Made by a program: the position numbers and the translations under genes. A DNA stretch of 64,000 nt, taken from the NCBI RefSeq assembly GCF_029542085.1, contig NZ_CP107036.1:2976001-3040000 (forward strand), written 5' to 3'. The DNA is from Sphingobacterium sp. ML3W (GTDB lineage: Bacteria > Bacteroidota > Bacteroidia > Sphingobacteriales > Sphingobacteriaceae). Positions 35,574 through 45,337 of the stretch are shown here, piece by piece; position 1 is the stretch's first letter, and every line of letters starts with the position of its first letter. The notes under the pieces are model-generated. The model was not told where the DNA came from and searched no databases. It saw nothing but the letters and a program-made list of their open reading frames with translations.

Positions 35574-35623
35574 TGCTATTTATATATCCTTGTCCTTTAT
35601 AGTACTAGGATATATAAATAGCA
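35574..35623 (-). terminator. Strong terminator after the fimbrillin-like gene
   Basis: A 16-bp perfect stem (TGCTATTTATATATCC with its complement) and an 18-nt loop lie 40 nt after the fimbrillin stop. On the minus strand TTTT follows within three bases. It separates the fimbrillin transcript from the thioredoxin-fold gene. Confidence 0.85.
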
Positions 35624-35663
35624 CGCACTATAGTAATTAAAATTGAATCGTCCTTACAATTTA

Positions 35664-37256
35664 TTACTTCATTTTAATACAGCGAATTGGGGTGGACGAC
35701 AAAGCAGTCCCGGTTACACTTACCCAAAAAGTTCCATTTTGCCTTATATTAGCCATACTTCCATAAAATGAGCTCCCTAAAGAATAAGGAGTTGCAGCCC
35801 AATACCACGCCTGAACACCGCGGTCCTTAATATTGCCTATATCGTAGGGAGAGGATGCTTGCCACGCTCTAAACCCCGCAGCTGGAAGCATAAGTTTCTC
35901 GCCAACCATAAAGCCTGCCTCAAATAAATTCTGCCCCCAAGTATTCCCTGTTCCACTTATGACATTGTGTTGAAATAATTTTTCAAAATCATCCCTAGTC
36001 ATTACTTGATAAGTACCTGGACAGGGATCTTGCGTTCCTTTTGCATCATTCCAACCCGACTTAGTCTCCCCCCCTGGTTGGCTAATAATACCATTTATAT
36101 CATCATTTACATTCTGCCTATTACCGATTTGAGAATAAATCCCAACAGAGTTCTTGTTGCCCCATTTAAACTTAGCCCCTTGGAGATCCTTGTGGGGTAC
36201 AAAAGGATTTCCATTCTCATTCGCATACATATTATAACATGCAACCTCTCTCCATTCCGTTTTATTGGGGCCAAAATAAGCACCGCAACCATCGGCAGTC
36301 ATATCAAATTTAATTTTCAGACTTTTCTTTTTACCACGGGTAATTGTGAAAAAAGGCTTGGTGGTTATCGTCCGCTCAGTATCATCAATATTAATAGTAG
36401 CAGCAAATGTCCCCTGTCCAGTAGTCTCCCCATTGACAAATATAGGCAATAAGGATACATTAGTGGATCCGGTGGTATGACTATATGATAAGTCCGGTAT
36501 TTTCCCGAGAGGAAAGAATACCTGAGTAAAGGTGCCGTTTTTTAAACTGAATTGTCCATACTGAAAATTCGGGGTGATAATAATATCTTTAACACTTTTG
36601 ATCCGCTCTCCTTTGGTCTCGAGATTTGCTGTAATCAAGGCTACTTTATGTTTCAAAAGTATTTTTAAAGGATTGTCCTTCCCCCCCTCAGGAACAAAGT
36701 CTTCATTGATGAAATACATCAGGTCTTTACCCTCCAAATAGTTATATATAACATTGGCATTATCAAAAGTTTCATTGGTTGAAAGAAAAGGTAAACTATT
36801 ACCTTCGTTCGCATAAGCGACCATAGTATAGGATATCCCTCCGTCCAATATGAGATTATCGCCCACAAGAGCTGTACCATTAATGACTATATAATCCTTA
36901 TGAGTTTTATATATTTTGCCCTTAGAATTATCATAAGCCACCACGCGTAGAGTACCAGAAAATGCGGCTCTGTTAGCGGCTCGTGCTTTGGGAGCAATTG
37001 TCGGAACCGCTTCAATACTTATATAGTTACTGGGATCTATCATTACAATAGTTTTCTCTGGTTTCATGCTTCTTGAAGAAGCTTTAGTGTCCGGAGTATC
37101 TTCATCGTACGCATCTCCTATAAAATTGATCTTCACAACCGCTGCCCCCCCTGGTACCGAATGGTCATCCTTTTCCTTTTTATTACACGACGTGATCCAT
37201 AAAAAAGGAAAGATTATGGCTAGCCCTAGCATTTTTCTAAAATTTAGCTTCTTCAT
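35664..37256 (-). CDS. Fimbrillin-like lipoprotein with C-terminal FISUMP domain
   Basis: This 530-residue lipoprotein (IFPFLWITSC, then NKKEKDD) has a fimbrillin-like N-terminal half with beta-sandwich strands. These include AAFSGTLRVVAYDNSKGKIY, YTMVAYANEG, LKILLKHKVALITANLETKG and PFFTITRGKKKSLKIKFDM. The C-terminal 180 residues match the FISUMP pattern (DPCPGTYQVMTRDDFEKLF, GEKLMLPAAGFRAW, YYWAATPYS-type YWAATPYS, and the end PIRCIKMK). Surface adhesion or appendage assembly is the usual inference for such proteins. The gene lies alone between the EPS cluster and the thioredoxin-fold gene; no separate major-fimbrium subunit or usher is seen. Confidence 0.75.
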   Translation of the reverse strand: MKKLNFRKMLGLAIIFPFLWITSCNKKEKDDHSVPGGAAVVKINFIGDAYDEDTPDTKASSRSMKPEKTIVMIDPSNYISIEAVPTIAPKARAANRAAFSGTLRVVAYDNSKGKIYKTHKDYIVINGTALVGDNLILDGGISYTMVAYANEGNSLPFLSTNETFDNANVIYNYLEGKDLMYFINEDFVPEGGKDNPLKILLKHKVALITANLETKGERIKSVKDIIITPNFQYGQFSLKNGTFTQVFFPLGKIPDLSYSHTTGSTNVSLLPIFVNGETTGQGTFAATINIDDTERTITTKPFFTITRGKKKSLKIKFDMTADGCGAYFGPNKTEWREVACYNMYANENGNPFVPHKDLQGAKFKWGNKNSVGIYSQIGNRQNVNDDINGIISQPGGETKSGWNDAKGTQDPCPGTYQVMTRDDFEKLFQHNVISGTGNTWGQNLFEAGFMVGEKLMLPAAGFRAWQASSPYDIGNIKDRGVQAWYWAATPYSLGSSFYGSMANIRQNGTFWVSVTGTALSSTPIRCIKMK

Positions 37257-37579
37257 TCTATTTTAATTTATTATTGTAATTCAAAAATTTAACCGCTCTC
37301 TTATGCATTCATTAATTGTATTCTCCTTCATGTCAGAGTCCATCTTTTCAAATACGCTCCATCCGACCACACTTTTCAATAGATATGGACAATTAATTAA
37401 GCAGCAAATAATAGATCGTATCTACTAATCCGGAGGCAAAGATGAGATCTCAACAAGTTCTTTGCAGGATATAGTATAAAAATCTGACTGACACATTGTA
37501 AAAAAGATAAGTTATCATTACTTATATGCAATCAAAAGAGTACTTCAGAAACAATAAGCCATTCTAAAGTTTTATATCA
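37257..37579 (-). other. Gap between fimbrillin-like gene and EPS cluster
   Basis: These 323 bp contain no gene. They should hold the promoter of the fimbrillin-like gene and the 3' end of the EPS transcript. I found no clear terminator after the Wzc stop, so some EPS transcription may run into the fimbrillin gene on the same strand. Confidence 0.4.
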
Positions 37580-39985
37580 TCATTTTCTCTTTCTACCAAA
37601 TACATCACCGATGGACCTAGTGAACCTCGCCAAAATATTTCGACTTTCCTCATTACCATACCCATAGCCATGTCCATAGCCATAGCCGTATCCATAGCCG
37701 TAGCCAGACTGTCCCAATTTAAGTCCATTGAGGATTAAAGCGAGATTTGACAGCCTTTTTTCCTCATAGATTTTCTGCAGTTCTGGGAGCTGGCGCTTAT
37801 CCATTTTCCCGGCACGGATCACAAACAATGTCAAATCCGAAATCCGATCTATCACGGTAGCATCTGCAACTATTCCCATAGGTACTCCATCAATAATAAT
37901 ATAATCATATCGCTCTTTTAGATCAGTGATCAGTTGGTCAAGCCTTTTACTGAGCAATAGTTCTACAGGATTGGGTGCTTCGCTTCCGATAGGTACATAG
38001 TCAACATTTTCGATACGCAGGTTGCGATGAATAATATCATCCAAAGTGACATTTACATCGGATAGATAATGGCTCACACCCGTTCCTTCTTTAATACCTA
38101 CCCGTTTACTCAGCGTTCCTTTTCGTAAGTCAAGATCGACGACAGCTATTTTTTTGCCCAAAAAGGATAATGTGTCTGAAAGATTCAAGGAGGTAAATGT
38201 TTTACCGACTCCGGGGATAAATGATGTCAATGAAATAACCCTTGGCTGCTTCCCTTCTCTCGACATAAAGCTAATATTTGTACGGAGGATACGGAAAGCT
38301 TCTGTCAGGGCATCCCTGCCGGTGTTATTCACCAAAATATCGCCTTGATTTGACCGTTTGGTTTTGACTAATGGTATCTCTCCCAATAACGGTACATCAA
38401 TTGCATCTTCAACATCTTGGCGGCGCCTTACCTTGGTATCGAGAATGGAAAATGTCAATATAATAATGGCTGGTAGAATGAATCCGATCCCCATTCCTAA
38501 GCCAATTTTTCTTATTTTACTTGGGGCGATCGGCACGGTTGATACGATCGCTGGGTCAATAATCCTGATGTTATCTTCGGTCATCGCTTGGTTAATAGCA
38601 TTCTCCTCACGCTTGTTCAAAAGATAAAGATAGAGCTCCTCTTTTACCTTTTGCTGCCGCTCTACAGACAACATTACGCGTTGTTTTTGTGGCACCTGCA
38701 TGGCTTTGCCTCGCGCGGCATACTCCTCCTTCTTCATATTCCGGGCCTTAATATTTAAACCATCTATGGTATTATCTACAGCTCTTCCAATATTGCCTCG
38801 CATTGCACCCAGGGCTCTGTCCAGATCTTGTACCACGGGATTGGCGTCACTACTCCCTTCTATCAAACGATTACGTCTAAGGAGTGTCGTATTGTAGTCG
38901 TTGATCTGCGATTCGACACTGGCATCGACCAGACCCGTATTGTTGGGGATCAATTCATTTTTTTTGCTTCCATCGGCTAGATAACCACGCATCATTTGGG
39001 CAAGATTAATATCGGTTTCGACCTTAGTGCGCTCGGATTGATACAATCTCGTATCTTCAAAATAGGCCTCCCCGACTCTGGCAACATCCATCCCCTGGTT
39101 TTGTGTCCGTAAATCTTCGATACTCGATTCAACAGATCCCAGCTCCTGTTCGATAATCGCCAGCCGGTTCTTGATAAAATTAGCCGTATTGATACCAATC
39201 TGATTTTTATCTTGCAGGGCAACTTCATTGTACACATTTACCATCTCTGCAATCAGTTCAGTAGCCCGTGTGGGATTGGTATCTTCGGCTACAATCTGCA
39301 ACAAGGAAGCTTCTTCCTCCATTTGAGTGATCGATAGGGCCGACACAAAATAATTGACCATGCTTTCCAGCGCGTATTTTTCGACTTTGATTTCCTGATC
39401 CATATAGATCTTACCAAATCCCTCCGTCGACTGTATGATCACCTGTCCAACTGGGGTATTGACGGGTTTATCTAATACTGCTCTGATCTCACCTATCCCC
39501 TCCCCCCTACTCCAATTGGTGAGAATGATGTCTTTGTTCCCTAGTAGGGTGACCGTAAAAGAAAAGGAATCTTCTGGCTTTGCCTGGGGAACAATGACTC
39601 GTACCGGACTTTCCTTATAAAGTTCTTTCCGGCGCAATCCCGCTCTAACGGTATAGCTCATTTCGGCCCCTATGCGGGTAACGGTCTGACGCATTAACTC
39701 CTTGGACTTTAGTTGGAGGATCTCACTTGCCACACTGATGGAACTGTAAGCCTCACTCGTCCGGGAGATGCGGGCAGTCCTGGGCGTATTCAACGGTGTC
39801 TTTATAATAATCGTTTCGTAACTACGATAGATAAAAGGGGATTTGGCATATTGATAATAGTAGTAAGCGCCAAATACGAGAATGGATAAAGCAAACCATT
39901 TCCAATGGTACAACAGATGTCTTAAAACGTCTAAAATATTGATTGTTTTGTCTTTTTGTGTTTGGGTATATTGTTCTATTTTCAT
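37580..39985 (-). CDS. Wzc-type polysaccharide co-polymerase and tyrosine autokinase
   Basis: This 801-residue inner-membrane protein joins a Wzz-like chain-length domain to a BY-kinase. TM1 is near 33-50 and TM2 near 495-515 (IGLGMGIGFILPAIIILTFS), with a long periplasmic coiled coil between them. The kinase part has Walker A (SFIPGVGKTFTSLN), Walker A' (AVVDLDLRKGTLS) and Walker B (YDYIIIDGVP). The C-terminus carries a Gly-Tyr tail YGYGYGYGYGHGYGYG with seven tyrosines, a plausible autophosphorylation cluster, followed by a basic end. It is the last gene of the EPS operon, 11 nt after Wza, and controls polymer length and export. Confidence 0.95.
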   Translation of the reverse strand: MKIEQYTQTQKDKTINILDVLRHLLYHWKWFALSILVFGAYYYYQYAKSPFIYRSYETIIIKTPLNTPRTARISRTSEAYSSISVASEILQLKSKELMRQTVTRIGAEMSYTVRAGLRRKELYKESPVRVIVPQAKPEDSFSFTVTLLGNKDIILTNWSRGEGIGEIRAVLDKPVNTPVGQVIIQSTEGFGKIYMDQEIKVEKYALESMVNYFVSALSITQMEEEASLLQIVAEDTNPTRATELIAEMVNVYNEVALQDKNQIGINTANFIKNRLAIIEQELGSVESSIEDLRTQNQGMDVARVGEAYFEDTRLYQSERTKVETDINLAQMMRGYLADGSKKNELIPNNTGLVDASVESQINDYNTTLLRRNRLIEGSSDANPVVQDLDRALGAMRGNIGRAVDNTIDGLNIKARNMKKEEYAARGKAMQVPQKQRVMLSVERQQKVKEELYLYLLNKREENAINQAMTEDNIRIIDPAIVSTVPIAPSKIRKIGLGMGIGFILPAIIILTFSILDTKVRRRQDVEDAIDVPLLGEIPLVKTKRSNQGDILVNNTGRDALTEAFRILRTNISFMSREGKQPRVISLTSFIPGVGKTFTSLNLSDTLSFLGKKIAVVDLDLRKGTLSKRVGIKEGTGVSHYLSDVNVTLDDIIHRNLRIENVDYVPIGSEAPNPVELLLSKRLDQLITDLKERYDYIIIDGVPMGIVADATVIDRISDLTLFVIRAGKMDKRQLPELQKIYEEKRLSNLALILNGLKLGQSGYGYGYGYGYGHGYGYGNEESRNILARFTRSIGDVFGRKRK

Positions 39986-39996
39986 TTTCGAGTATT

Positions 39997-40791
39997 TTAT
40001 TTTAGCAACGTCAATGTTGCTAAGATGATGGAAACCACACCCATTGCTATGGAGGTGAATCGCCAGGTTCTGTCTTCACGTGGAGTACTTTCTGCACCTA
40101 CGGGCTCTACATATACAATATCATTCTGCTGAAGATAATAAGCGGGGGAGTCAAAAATATCCTGAGATCCAATATCGTTCAGGATCTTTTTGCGAACTCC
40201 ATTCTCCTCGCGAATAACGGTCACACGGTCTGAAGCGGCATTACGTGTTAGCCCTCCAGCCTTGGAAATGGCTTCCAATAAATTGATGCGTGCATCGGGC
40301 ACATCAATGATACCCACGCGGTTGACCTCGCCCATCAGGTTGACTTTCAGGTTCAATAGCTCAACTTTGACAATTGCATCTTTAATGTATCCACCTTCTG
40401 ATAATCGATTAACCAAAAGATCACGTACCTGCTCTAGAGTCAACCCTTCGAGATGAAAGTTGCCCAAAATCGGAAAAGTAATATTACCCTGCTGGTCAAT
40501 CAGATAAGTTGGCGCATCCTGATTATTACCACTCGTATTCGATCTACTCCCTTTTTCATCAGCAACGTAATTGCCTCCTATCACATTGAATGGAGCCGCC
40601 AGTTCGGGGTTCTTAGCACTGATTTTGATACTCAGCCGGTCACTTTTCTGCAATTTTAACATCGGTACCTCGAGCATTTGATAGTCTATATTTGGAACCA
40701 TGTCGTTGACATATACCACTTTCTTGGAGGTCATACACGAAGTAAATAGACCTAAACCAAGCAAAATAATCCATAAAGTGAATTTTTTCAT
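39997..40791 (-). CDS. Wza-type polysaccharide export lipoprotein
   Basis: This 264-residue outer-membrane lipoprotein (GLGLFTSC, then MTSKK) has the polysaccharide-export (Poly_export) core (LSIKISAKNPELAAPFNVIG, YLIDQQGNITFPILGNFHLE) and an SLBB segment (NLMGEVNRVGIIDVPDARIN, LLEAISKAGGLTRNA). A C-terminal hydrophobic stretch (FTSIAMGVVSIILATLTLL) is present, as in other short Bacteroidota Wza proteins. It is followed 11 nt later by Wzc, its functional partner in export of the capsule or EPS. Confidence 0.93.
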   Translation of the reverse strand: MKKFTLWIILLGLGLFTSCMTSKKVVYVNDMVPNIDYQMLEVPMLKLQKSDRLSIKISAKNPELAAPFNVIGGNYVADEKGSRSNTSGNNQDAPTYLIDQQGNITFPILGNFHLEGLTLEQVRDLLVNRLSEGGYIKDAIVKVELLNLKVNLMGEVNRVGIIDVPDARINLLEAISKAGGLTRNAASDRVTVIREENGVRKKILNDIGSQDIFDSPAYYLQQNDIVYVEPVGAESTPREDRTWRFTSIAMGVVSIILATLTLLK

Positions 40792-40853
40792 TTCTTAATA
40801 AATATTTAATTTTTGTTGATTTTATTTTTATACTACTGTTTCTCTGTGCCAAG

Positions 40854-41939
40854 TCATCGCTTTCTTTTATTTAAAAGATGGATAAACGGAAACCATAAGG
40901 CTTCTTTAGGTGCATGGGAGAAATATTTTGTTAGCCGTCGCAACAGCATGCCCGTCTTGTTTTTACGAACAATATAGGGGCCTTCTGTTTCCTTAATATA
41001 GGATGTATCAGTAAAGCCAAAGTTGCCACCGTGCCAGACCTCATCTATGATAGACAGACCAGAGTCCATCGTATTGCTTGCAAAAGGCAGTTTATCCGCC
41101 GGCAAACCGATATAGTCTACCAGTAGTTGGTGTACCGCTGATATCCAATTTATTACACCAAGATCACTATAGAGGAGTTCCAATCGCTTGCCATCAAGTT
41201 TTGCCGCGTATTTGTCATAAAGTGCGGCCAGATCACAAAATTGACGGAGACCGATACCAAAAGATAGTGAATGCTTAAGAATGTGTGCTGTAATCTGAAC
41301 AACTTGAATCTGAGGTGCCAGTACGGCTATCTCGCGCCCTCCGATTGTGAGGGTTGTATCTGGAAAATCTGCCCTTATCTGTTTCAACAGATTTTTGGAG
41401 AATGGATTGTGGAAATCAAACAGGCGATCATGAAGGTCTGTTTCATAACCTTTCCAGAGATAAACGGGACTCCCTCTCCCCAACGTTGGCACACCTTTTT
41501 TGGTGAGTTGCAACTGGGCCAAATCAAAGTGTCTTCCTTTATCAAAATACCAATCGATATCACCACAGACACGGTGCTGGGGTACTCTGTAAGCCACCGC
41601 GACCCCCTGGCCTTTTAGTAAGATTGGGCACAAACCATGCGTCATAAAAAATATGTGTTGTTCTGCTATAATATCGTTGGATAAGCGGTTGCTACGCTCG
41701 ACCCTGTCGACCAATACGGACCATTTTTGTCGCATTTCTCTGGGAGGTAAATTTTCGGGTGCCAATAATAACAATCCATCGTACAACAAACCTTCAACTG
41801 TTTGCTCCACAGCGCGGGCATAAACTGCTGACCATTCCTCTGCCGATAGCGGAAACAAGTCAGCCTCCCATATATTTTCACCCCATAAGCCACTCTTCAA
41901 TAAAAAAAAGAAAGCTCTTTCAATTCTATTATTTTCCAT
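40854..41939 (-). CDS. Nucleotidyltransferase-like protein of an EPS cluster
   Basis: This 361-residue soluble protein matches the NTP_transf_5 pattern: CPILLKGQGVAVAYRVPQHR followed by VCGDIDWYFDKGR, with the LKG and GDIDW core. The N-terminus is helical and the C-terminus ends in a basic tail. The family is common in Bacteroidota capsule clusters, but its reaction is not established. It overlaps the preceding glycosyltransferase gene by 11 nt, so translation is coupled, and it lies 62 nt before Wza. A role in polymer modification is inferred from position. Confidence 0.8.
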   Translation of the reverse strand: MENNRIERAFFFLLKSGLWGENIWEADLFPLSAEEWSAVYARAVEQTVEGLLYDGLLLLAPENLPPREMRQKWSVLVDRVERSNRLSNDIIAEQHIFFMTHGLCPILLKGQGVAVAYRVPQHRVCGDIDWYFDKGRHFDLAQLQLTKKGVPTLGRGSPVYLWKGYETDLHDRLFDFHNPFSKNLLKQIRADFPDTTLTIGGREIAVLAPQIQVVQITAHILKHSLSFGIGLRQFCDLAALYDKYAAKLDGKRLELLYSDLGVINWISAVHQLLVDYIGLPADKLPFASNTMDSGLSIIDEVWHGGNFGFTDTSYIKETEGPYIVRKNKTGMLLRRLTKYFSHAPKEALWFPFIHLLNKRKR

Positions 41940-43059
41940 ATATCTGCCTACATTTTTCTACCATTTTCTCTCTCGTAAAATAGGTACGATACCGTTGCTT
42001 ACTTCCCGCTGCATATTGCTGATAAAGTGTTGGATCGGTACCGACTCGACGAATCGCAAGGGAAAGTTCCTCGGGATTTTCCGGAGGGACAACCAAACCG
42101 GAGACGTCATGCTGATTTACCCAGCTTACGCCTGAGCCCGGAATTTTTGTTGATATTACAGGCTTTCCACAGGACATGGCTTCGATCTGCACAATAGCAA
42201 AAGCCTCCGTTTTCCAGATAGAGCTTAAACAAAAAATATCCGCTGCTGCAAAATAACTGGACAGTTCCTCATCACGGACAAACCCGATCATACTCACTCT
42301 TTCTTCTAGTTTCAAATCGCCGACCAGCTTCTGAAGCTGATCATGAAGGGGACCCTTTCCGCCAATAATGACATGAAAACGTTCATCTAGCGCTTGAGCT
42401 GCACGAATCAGATACTCATATCCTTTGTATTCTACGAGACGTCCTACAGCGAAGACAATGATTTTGTTCGGATAACGTTTTCTAATTTCTTCTATACCCG
42501 ATGCCTCCTGTTCAATAGCATTTACGCCAATGGGCACATAATCAACTTTATGTTGTACATGCTGCAAAAAGGGCGACTCCCGTACATATACCGGCGTGGT
42601 ACCAACAATTTTATCTGCTCTTTTTATCAACCAGTTCTGGAGCGGTTTATATAACTTGAGCAATGTTTTTTGCTTAAGAATATCCGAATGCCAATGCAAG
42701 ATGACCTTTTTCTTAAATCCTGAAAGATAAAGGGCCAATGTGGCCATTGGATCTGGATGATGGATATGGATAATATCATAATGGTGAGCAATCTGTCGAA
42801 GCCTAGCGATCATACCCGGAGCCAACATAGTGCCCGCCACTTTTATGGATGTATTGACCACAAACAACGTGGCATAATCATTGATTTTGATAACGGAAGC
42901 AGGGTGCCCTTCAGTCGAGGCACATAACATATCGCAGTGTACCTGTTGGGCAGATAGTCCCAACATAAGGTCATACATCACTTTCTCAACTCCACCCCTG
43001 ATCGGATAGAATTTCCCCAATTGCAATATCTTTAAACTTTTTGTTGTTTCCATAGCCAT
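41929..43059 (-). CDS. GT4-family glycosyltransferase
   Basis: This is a retaining GT-B glycosyltransferase. I start it at ATG 43059, which overlaps the upstream stop (TGATG). The N-terminal domain has FYPIRGGVEKVMYDLMLGL and HHYDIIHIHHPDPMATLA. The C-terminal GT4 domain has FAVGRLVEYKGYEYLIRAAQ and the E-x7-E motif in EAFAIVQIEAMSCGKPVI. About 376 residues, normal for the family. It probably adds one sugar to the lipid-linked repeat unit on the cytoplasmic face. Sugar specificity is unknown. Confidence 0.9.
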   Translation of the reverse strand: MAMETTKSLKILQLGKFYPIRGGVEKVMYDLMLGLSAQQVHCDMLCASTEGHPASVIKINDYATLFVVNTSIKVAGTMLAPGMIARLRQIAHHYDIIHIHHPDPMATLALYLSGFKKKVILHWHSDILKQKTLLKLYKPLQNWLIKRADKIVGTTPVYVRESPFLQHVQHKVDYVPIGVNAIEQEASGIEEIRKRYPNKIIVFAVGRLVEYKGYEYLIRAAQALDERFHVIIGGKGPLHDQLQKLVGDLKLEERVSMIGFVRDEELSSYFAAADIFCLSSIWKTEAFAIVQIEAMSCGKPVISTKIPGSGVSWVNQHDVSGLVVPPENPEELSLAIRRVGTDPTLYQQYAAGSKQRYRTYFTREKMVEKCRQIYGK

Positions 43060-44180
43060 CAATTTTTAGTGCCTTTCAATAATAAATCAAATAGTTCTTT
43101 CCAATTATGCGTCACCGGCCGCTCCAGCACTGGATGCGGAATCGCCTGCAGGAAAGTCTCGTCTTTCTCAATCAATCGCCGCATCTGCACGGCAAGTTGC
43201 TCCGGCCGATCGGGATCAAAAAAGGCAGTTTTGGAACTCCCTGCTGCTGTTTCGTGTGCATAAGGAAAATCAGCTAGTAACATCGCTTTACCGAAGTCGG
43301 CAAACTCCGTAATGGGTAAACCCCAAGTTTCGACCTTTGAGGGAAACAGGAGACAATCACTTTGCTGATAATAAGCAAATAATGCATGCCGGGGCTGAAA
43401 TCCAATAAAGACTAAGCTTTGTAATGATCCCCACCGCTCATGGATCCACTTGGCATAGCTATTTTCATTACCACGTAAGGTGATATATACAGTAAAATTG
43501 AGCAGACCGTATTTTTTCTCAAGGATTTCAACCGAACGACAGATGCTCTCAAAGTTTTTATGGCTGTCAGAGGCCGCGGGATAGATAAAGGTATATTTTC
43601 CTGCTTCTCGTTCTGGTATGGTATTGCAATCCTCAACAGGTTGTAATTTATTGGGCAAAGCAAGGATTATATCTTTTGGAGAGAGCGCAAACATATGCTT
43701 AAACTCATTTTTCAGCCATTGCTGCTGTACGATAACTGCACTATTCTTTTTTATACCAACGCGGTAAATCCACCTACTGAATAAGGCAAATAGTACAATT
43801 TTAGGTGCCCGAAAACACTCCGCCAGCGTCCAGCGATAGAAAGGGAATGGATTATGACAATAAACCGCTTGTCTTTTTGCATATACAGCAGGCGTCGTAT
43901 CGTGCAAAGAAAACCAAAGATCAATAACACCTATTTGCCTAGAAATTTTCTTGAGGGACACATATTCATACCAAAGGCGATTGATCCATCTTTTCTTCGG
44001 CCATTGTGTCTCGATATAGTCAATATGTGGGTAATCTGCCAATTCACGTTTATAGACTATAGCAATGATGCGATAAGCGCCGCCTTCGGCCAGCGCAGAA
44101 AGATAGGCCAGACAATTGCGAAGAATCGTCAATGTCCCACCCTTATTTAGATTTACAGCAGATATAACAATTGTTTTCAT
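43059..44180 (-). CDS. GT4-family glycosyltransferase
   Basis: This 373-residue GT-B enzyme has a Gly-rich start typical of these transferases (SAVNLNKGGTLTILRNCLAY). Its C-terminal half shows FIYPAASDSHKNFESICRS and ETWGLPITEFADFGKAML, which contains the E-x7-E pair. The match to well-known families is weaker than for its neighbours. It overlaps the next gene (43059) by one base and the previous gene by ATGA, so the three transferase genes are translationally coupled. The acceptor and donor are unknown. Confidence 0.85.
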   Translation of the reverse strand: MKTIVISAVNLNKGGTLTILRNCLAYLSALAEGGAYRIIAIVYKRELADYPHIDYIETQWPKKRWINRLWYEYVSLKKISRQIGVIDLWFSLHDTTPAVYAKRQAVYCHNPFPFYRWTLAECFRAPKIVLFALFSRWIYRVGIKKNSAVIVQQQWLKNEFKHMFALSPKDIILALPNKLQPVEDCNTIPEREAGKYTFIYPAASDSHKNFESICRSVEILEKKYGLLNFTVYITLRGNENSYAKWIHERWGSLQSLVFIGFQPRHALFAYYQQSDCLLFPSKVETWGLPITEFADFGKAMLLADFPYAHETAAGSSKTAFFDPDRPEQLAVQMRRLIEKDETFLQAIPHPVLERPVTHNWKELFDLLLKGTKN

Positions 44181-45328
44181 GCTTGTTGTACTTCTTTAAA
44201 TAAATTCAACCATTGTTTCATCACTTTTTCCTTCGAAAAGCGACGGGACATCTGTTTCGCCTCACATCCCATGATAAGTCGTCGTGTGTCATCTCCCATT
44301 AATAGCTTTAATTTTGCCGCAAAGTCTTGTTTATCCCCTTCGGCGATTAAAAATCCATTTCTGCCGGCCTCGATAATATCTTTCGGCCCACATTTACAAG
44401 CATAGGAGACCATCGGCAGACCACATGACTGTCCTTCTGCCAGTGCCATGCTCCATCCTTCATAGCGCGAAGTCACTGCAATGATGGAACTCTTAAGGTA
44501 TTCTTTTTGAATATCCTTAACAGGCTCACACAAGCTAATCTGCTTATTTAAGCCCAAGCGATCTATCCATCCCTGTAGGAAACTGTGCTGTTCACCTTTT
44601 CCAAAAATTTTCAGTTTCCAATCCGGGAAATCAGAGACTACTAAAGCCCAAATTTGAATGAGGTCTTCAAATTTCTTTTGATGGTCAAACCGCCCCACAG
44701 CGATTACTGTCTTTTCGTCCAGTGCCGAACGCTCTTCGGGTTGAAAGGTATTCGCATTTGGAATTACAGTAATATGATCCAGATTGCCCCAATAACCGCG
44801 GTCTTCTTGCGTCAGAACAATAAAACGTTTGTATTTTTTTACGTATTTTAAATCCAGGTTACTACGATATCGGTTAACCATTCCCCAGATTCCTTTCTTG
44901 CCGTATTGCAATCTTTTAAAACGGGAAAAATGAACCTCCAATAATTTGTAACTGCCATCTTTTATTTTCCAAAGAAAACCAACTTCGTGATCGAACATAG
45001 AGATCGTAATGTTTACTTTGAGAGCTATTAAGGCTTGTGTGAGTCGACTATAGTGCAACCGTTGCTTACTAGGATAGCTGTATAACTTTTGAAACAAGCC
45101 TTCTCCATTACTATCCTCATAATTAATCCCAAGGTCAATGCATTGAATAGCCGGATCTAATTCAAAATAATGTCCGCGCTGTTTTTGATCTGTTGTGATA
45201 ATGGTAATTTCATATCCATTTCTCGCTAGATAGTTGGCTTTGTTGGCCAGTACCCGTTCCATTCCCCCAGCCTTGTATAAGCTGGAAATGCAATAGGCTA
45301 TTTTTATTTTTTTATCTAAAGATTTCAT
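44177..45328 (-). CDS. GT4-family glycosyltransferase
   Basis: I start this gene at ATG 45328, as the longer frame starts with TTG. The product of 383 residues has the N-terminal Gly loop IAYCISSLYKAGGMERVLA and the C-terminal GT4 motifs VIAVGRFDHQKKFEDLIQI and EGWSMALAEGQSCGLPMVSY. The end of the gene overlaps the next start by ATGA. It likely transfers a hexose or HexNAc to the growing repeat. The middle part (RSNLDLKYVKKYKRFIVLT) is typical for Bacteroidota EPS transferases with WabH-like folds. Confidence 0.9.
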   Translation of the reverse strand: MKSLDKKIKIAYCISSLYKAGGMERVLANKANYLARNGYEITIITTDQKQRGHYFELDPAIQCIDLGINYEDSNGEGLFQKLYSYPSKQRLHYSRLTQALIALKVNITISMFDHEVGFLWKIKDGSYKLLEVHFSRFKRLQYGKKGIWGMVNRYRSNLDLKYVKKYKRFIVLTQEDRGYWGNLDHITVIPNANTFQPEERSALDEKTVIAVGRFDHQKKFEDLIQIWALVVSDFPDWKLKIFGKGEQHSFLQGWIDRLGLNKQISLCEPVKDIQKEYLKSSIIAVTSRYEGWSMALAEGQSCGLPMVSYACKCGPKDIIEAGRNGFLIAEGDKQDFAAKLKLLMGDDTRRLIMGCEAKQMSRRFSKEKVMKQWLNLFKEVQQA

Positions 45329-45337
45329 ATTCAATTT

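Noticed and set aside
36006..36452. 148-codon plus-strand frame opposite the fimbrillin-like gene
   Set aside because: It mirrors the minus-strand gene and has no family resemblance or upstream signals.
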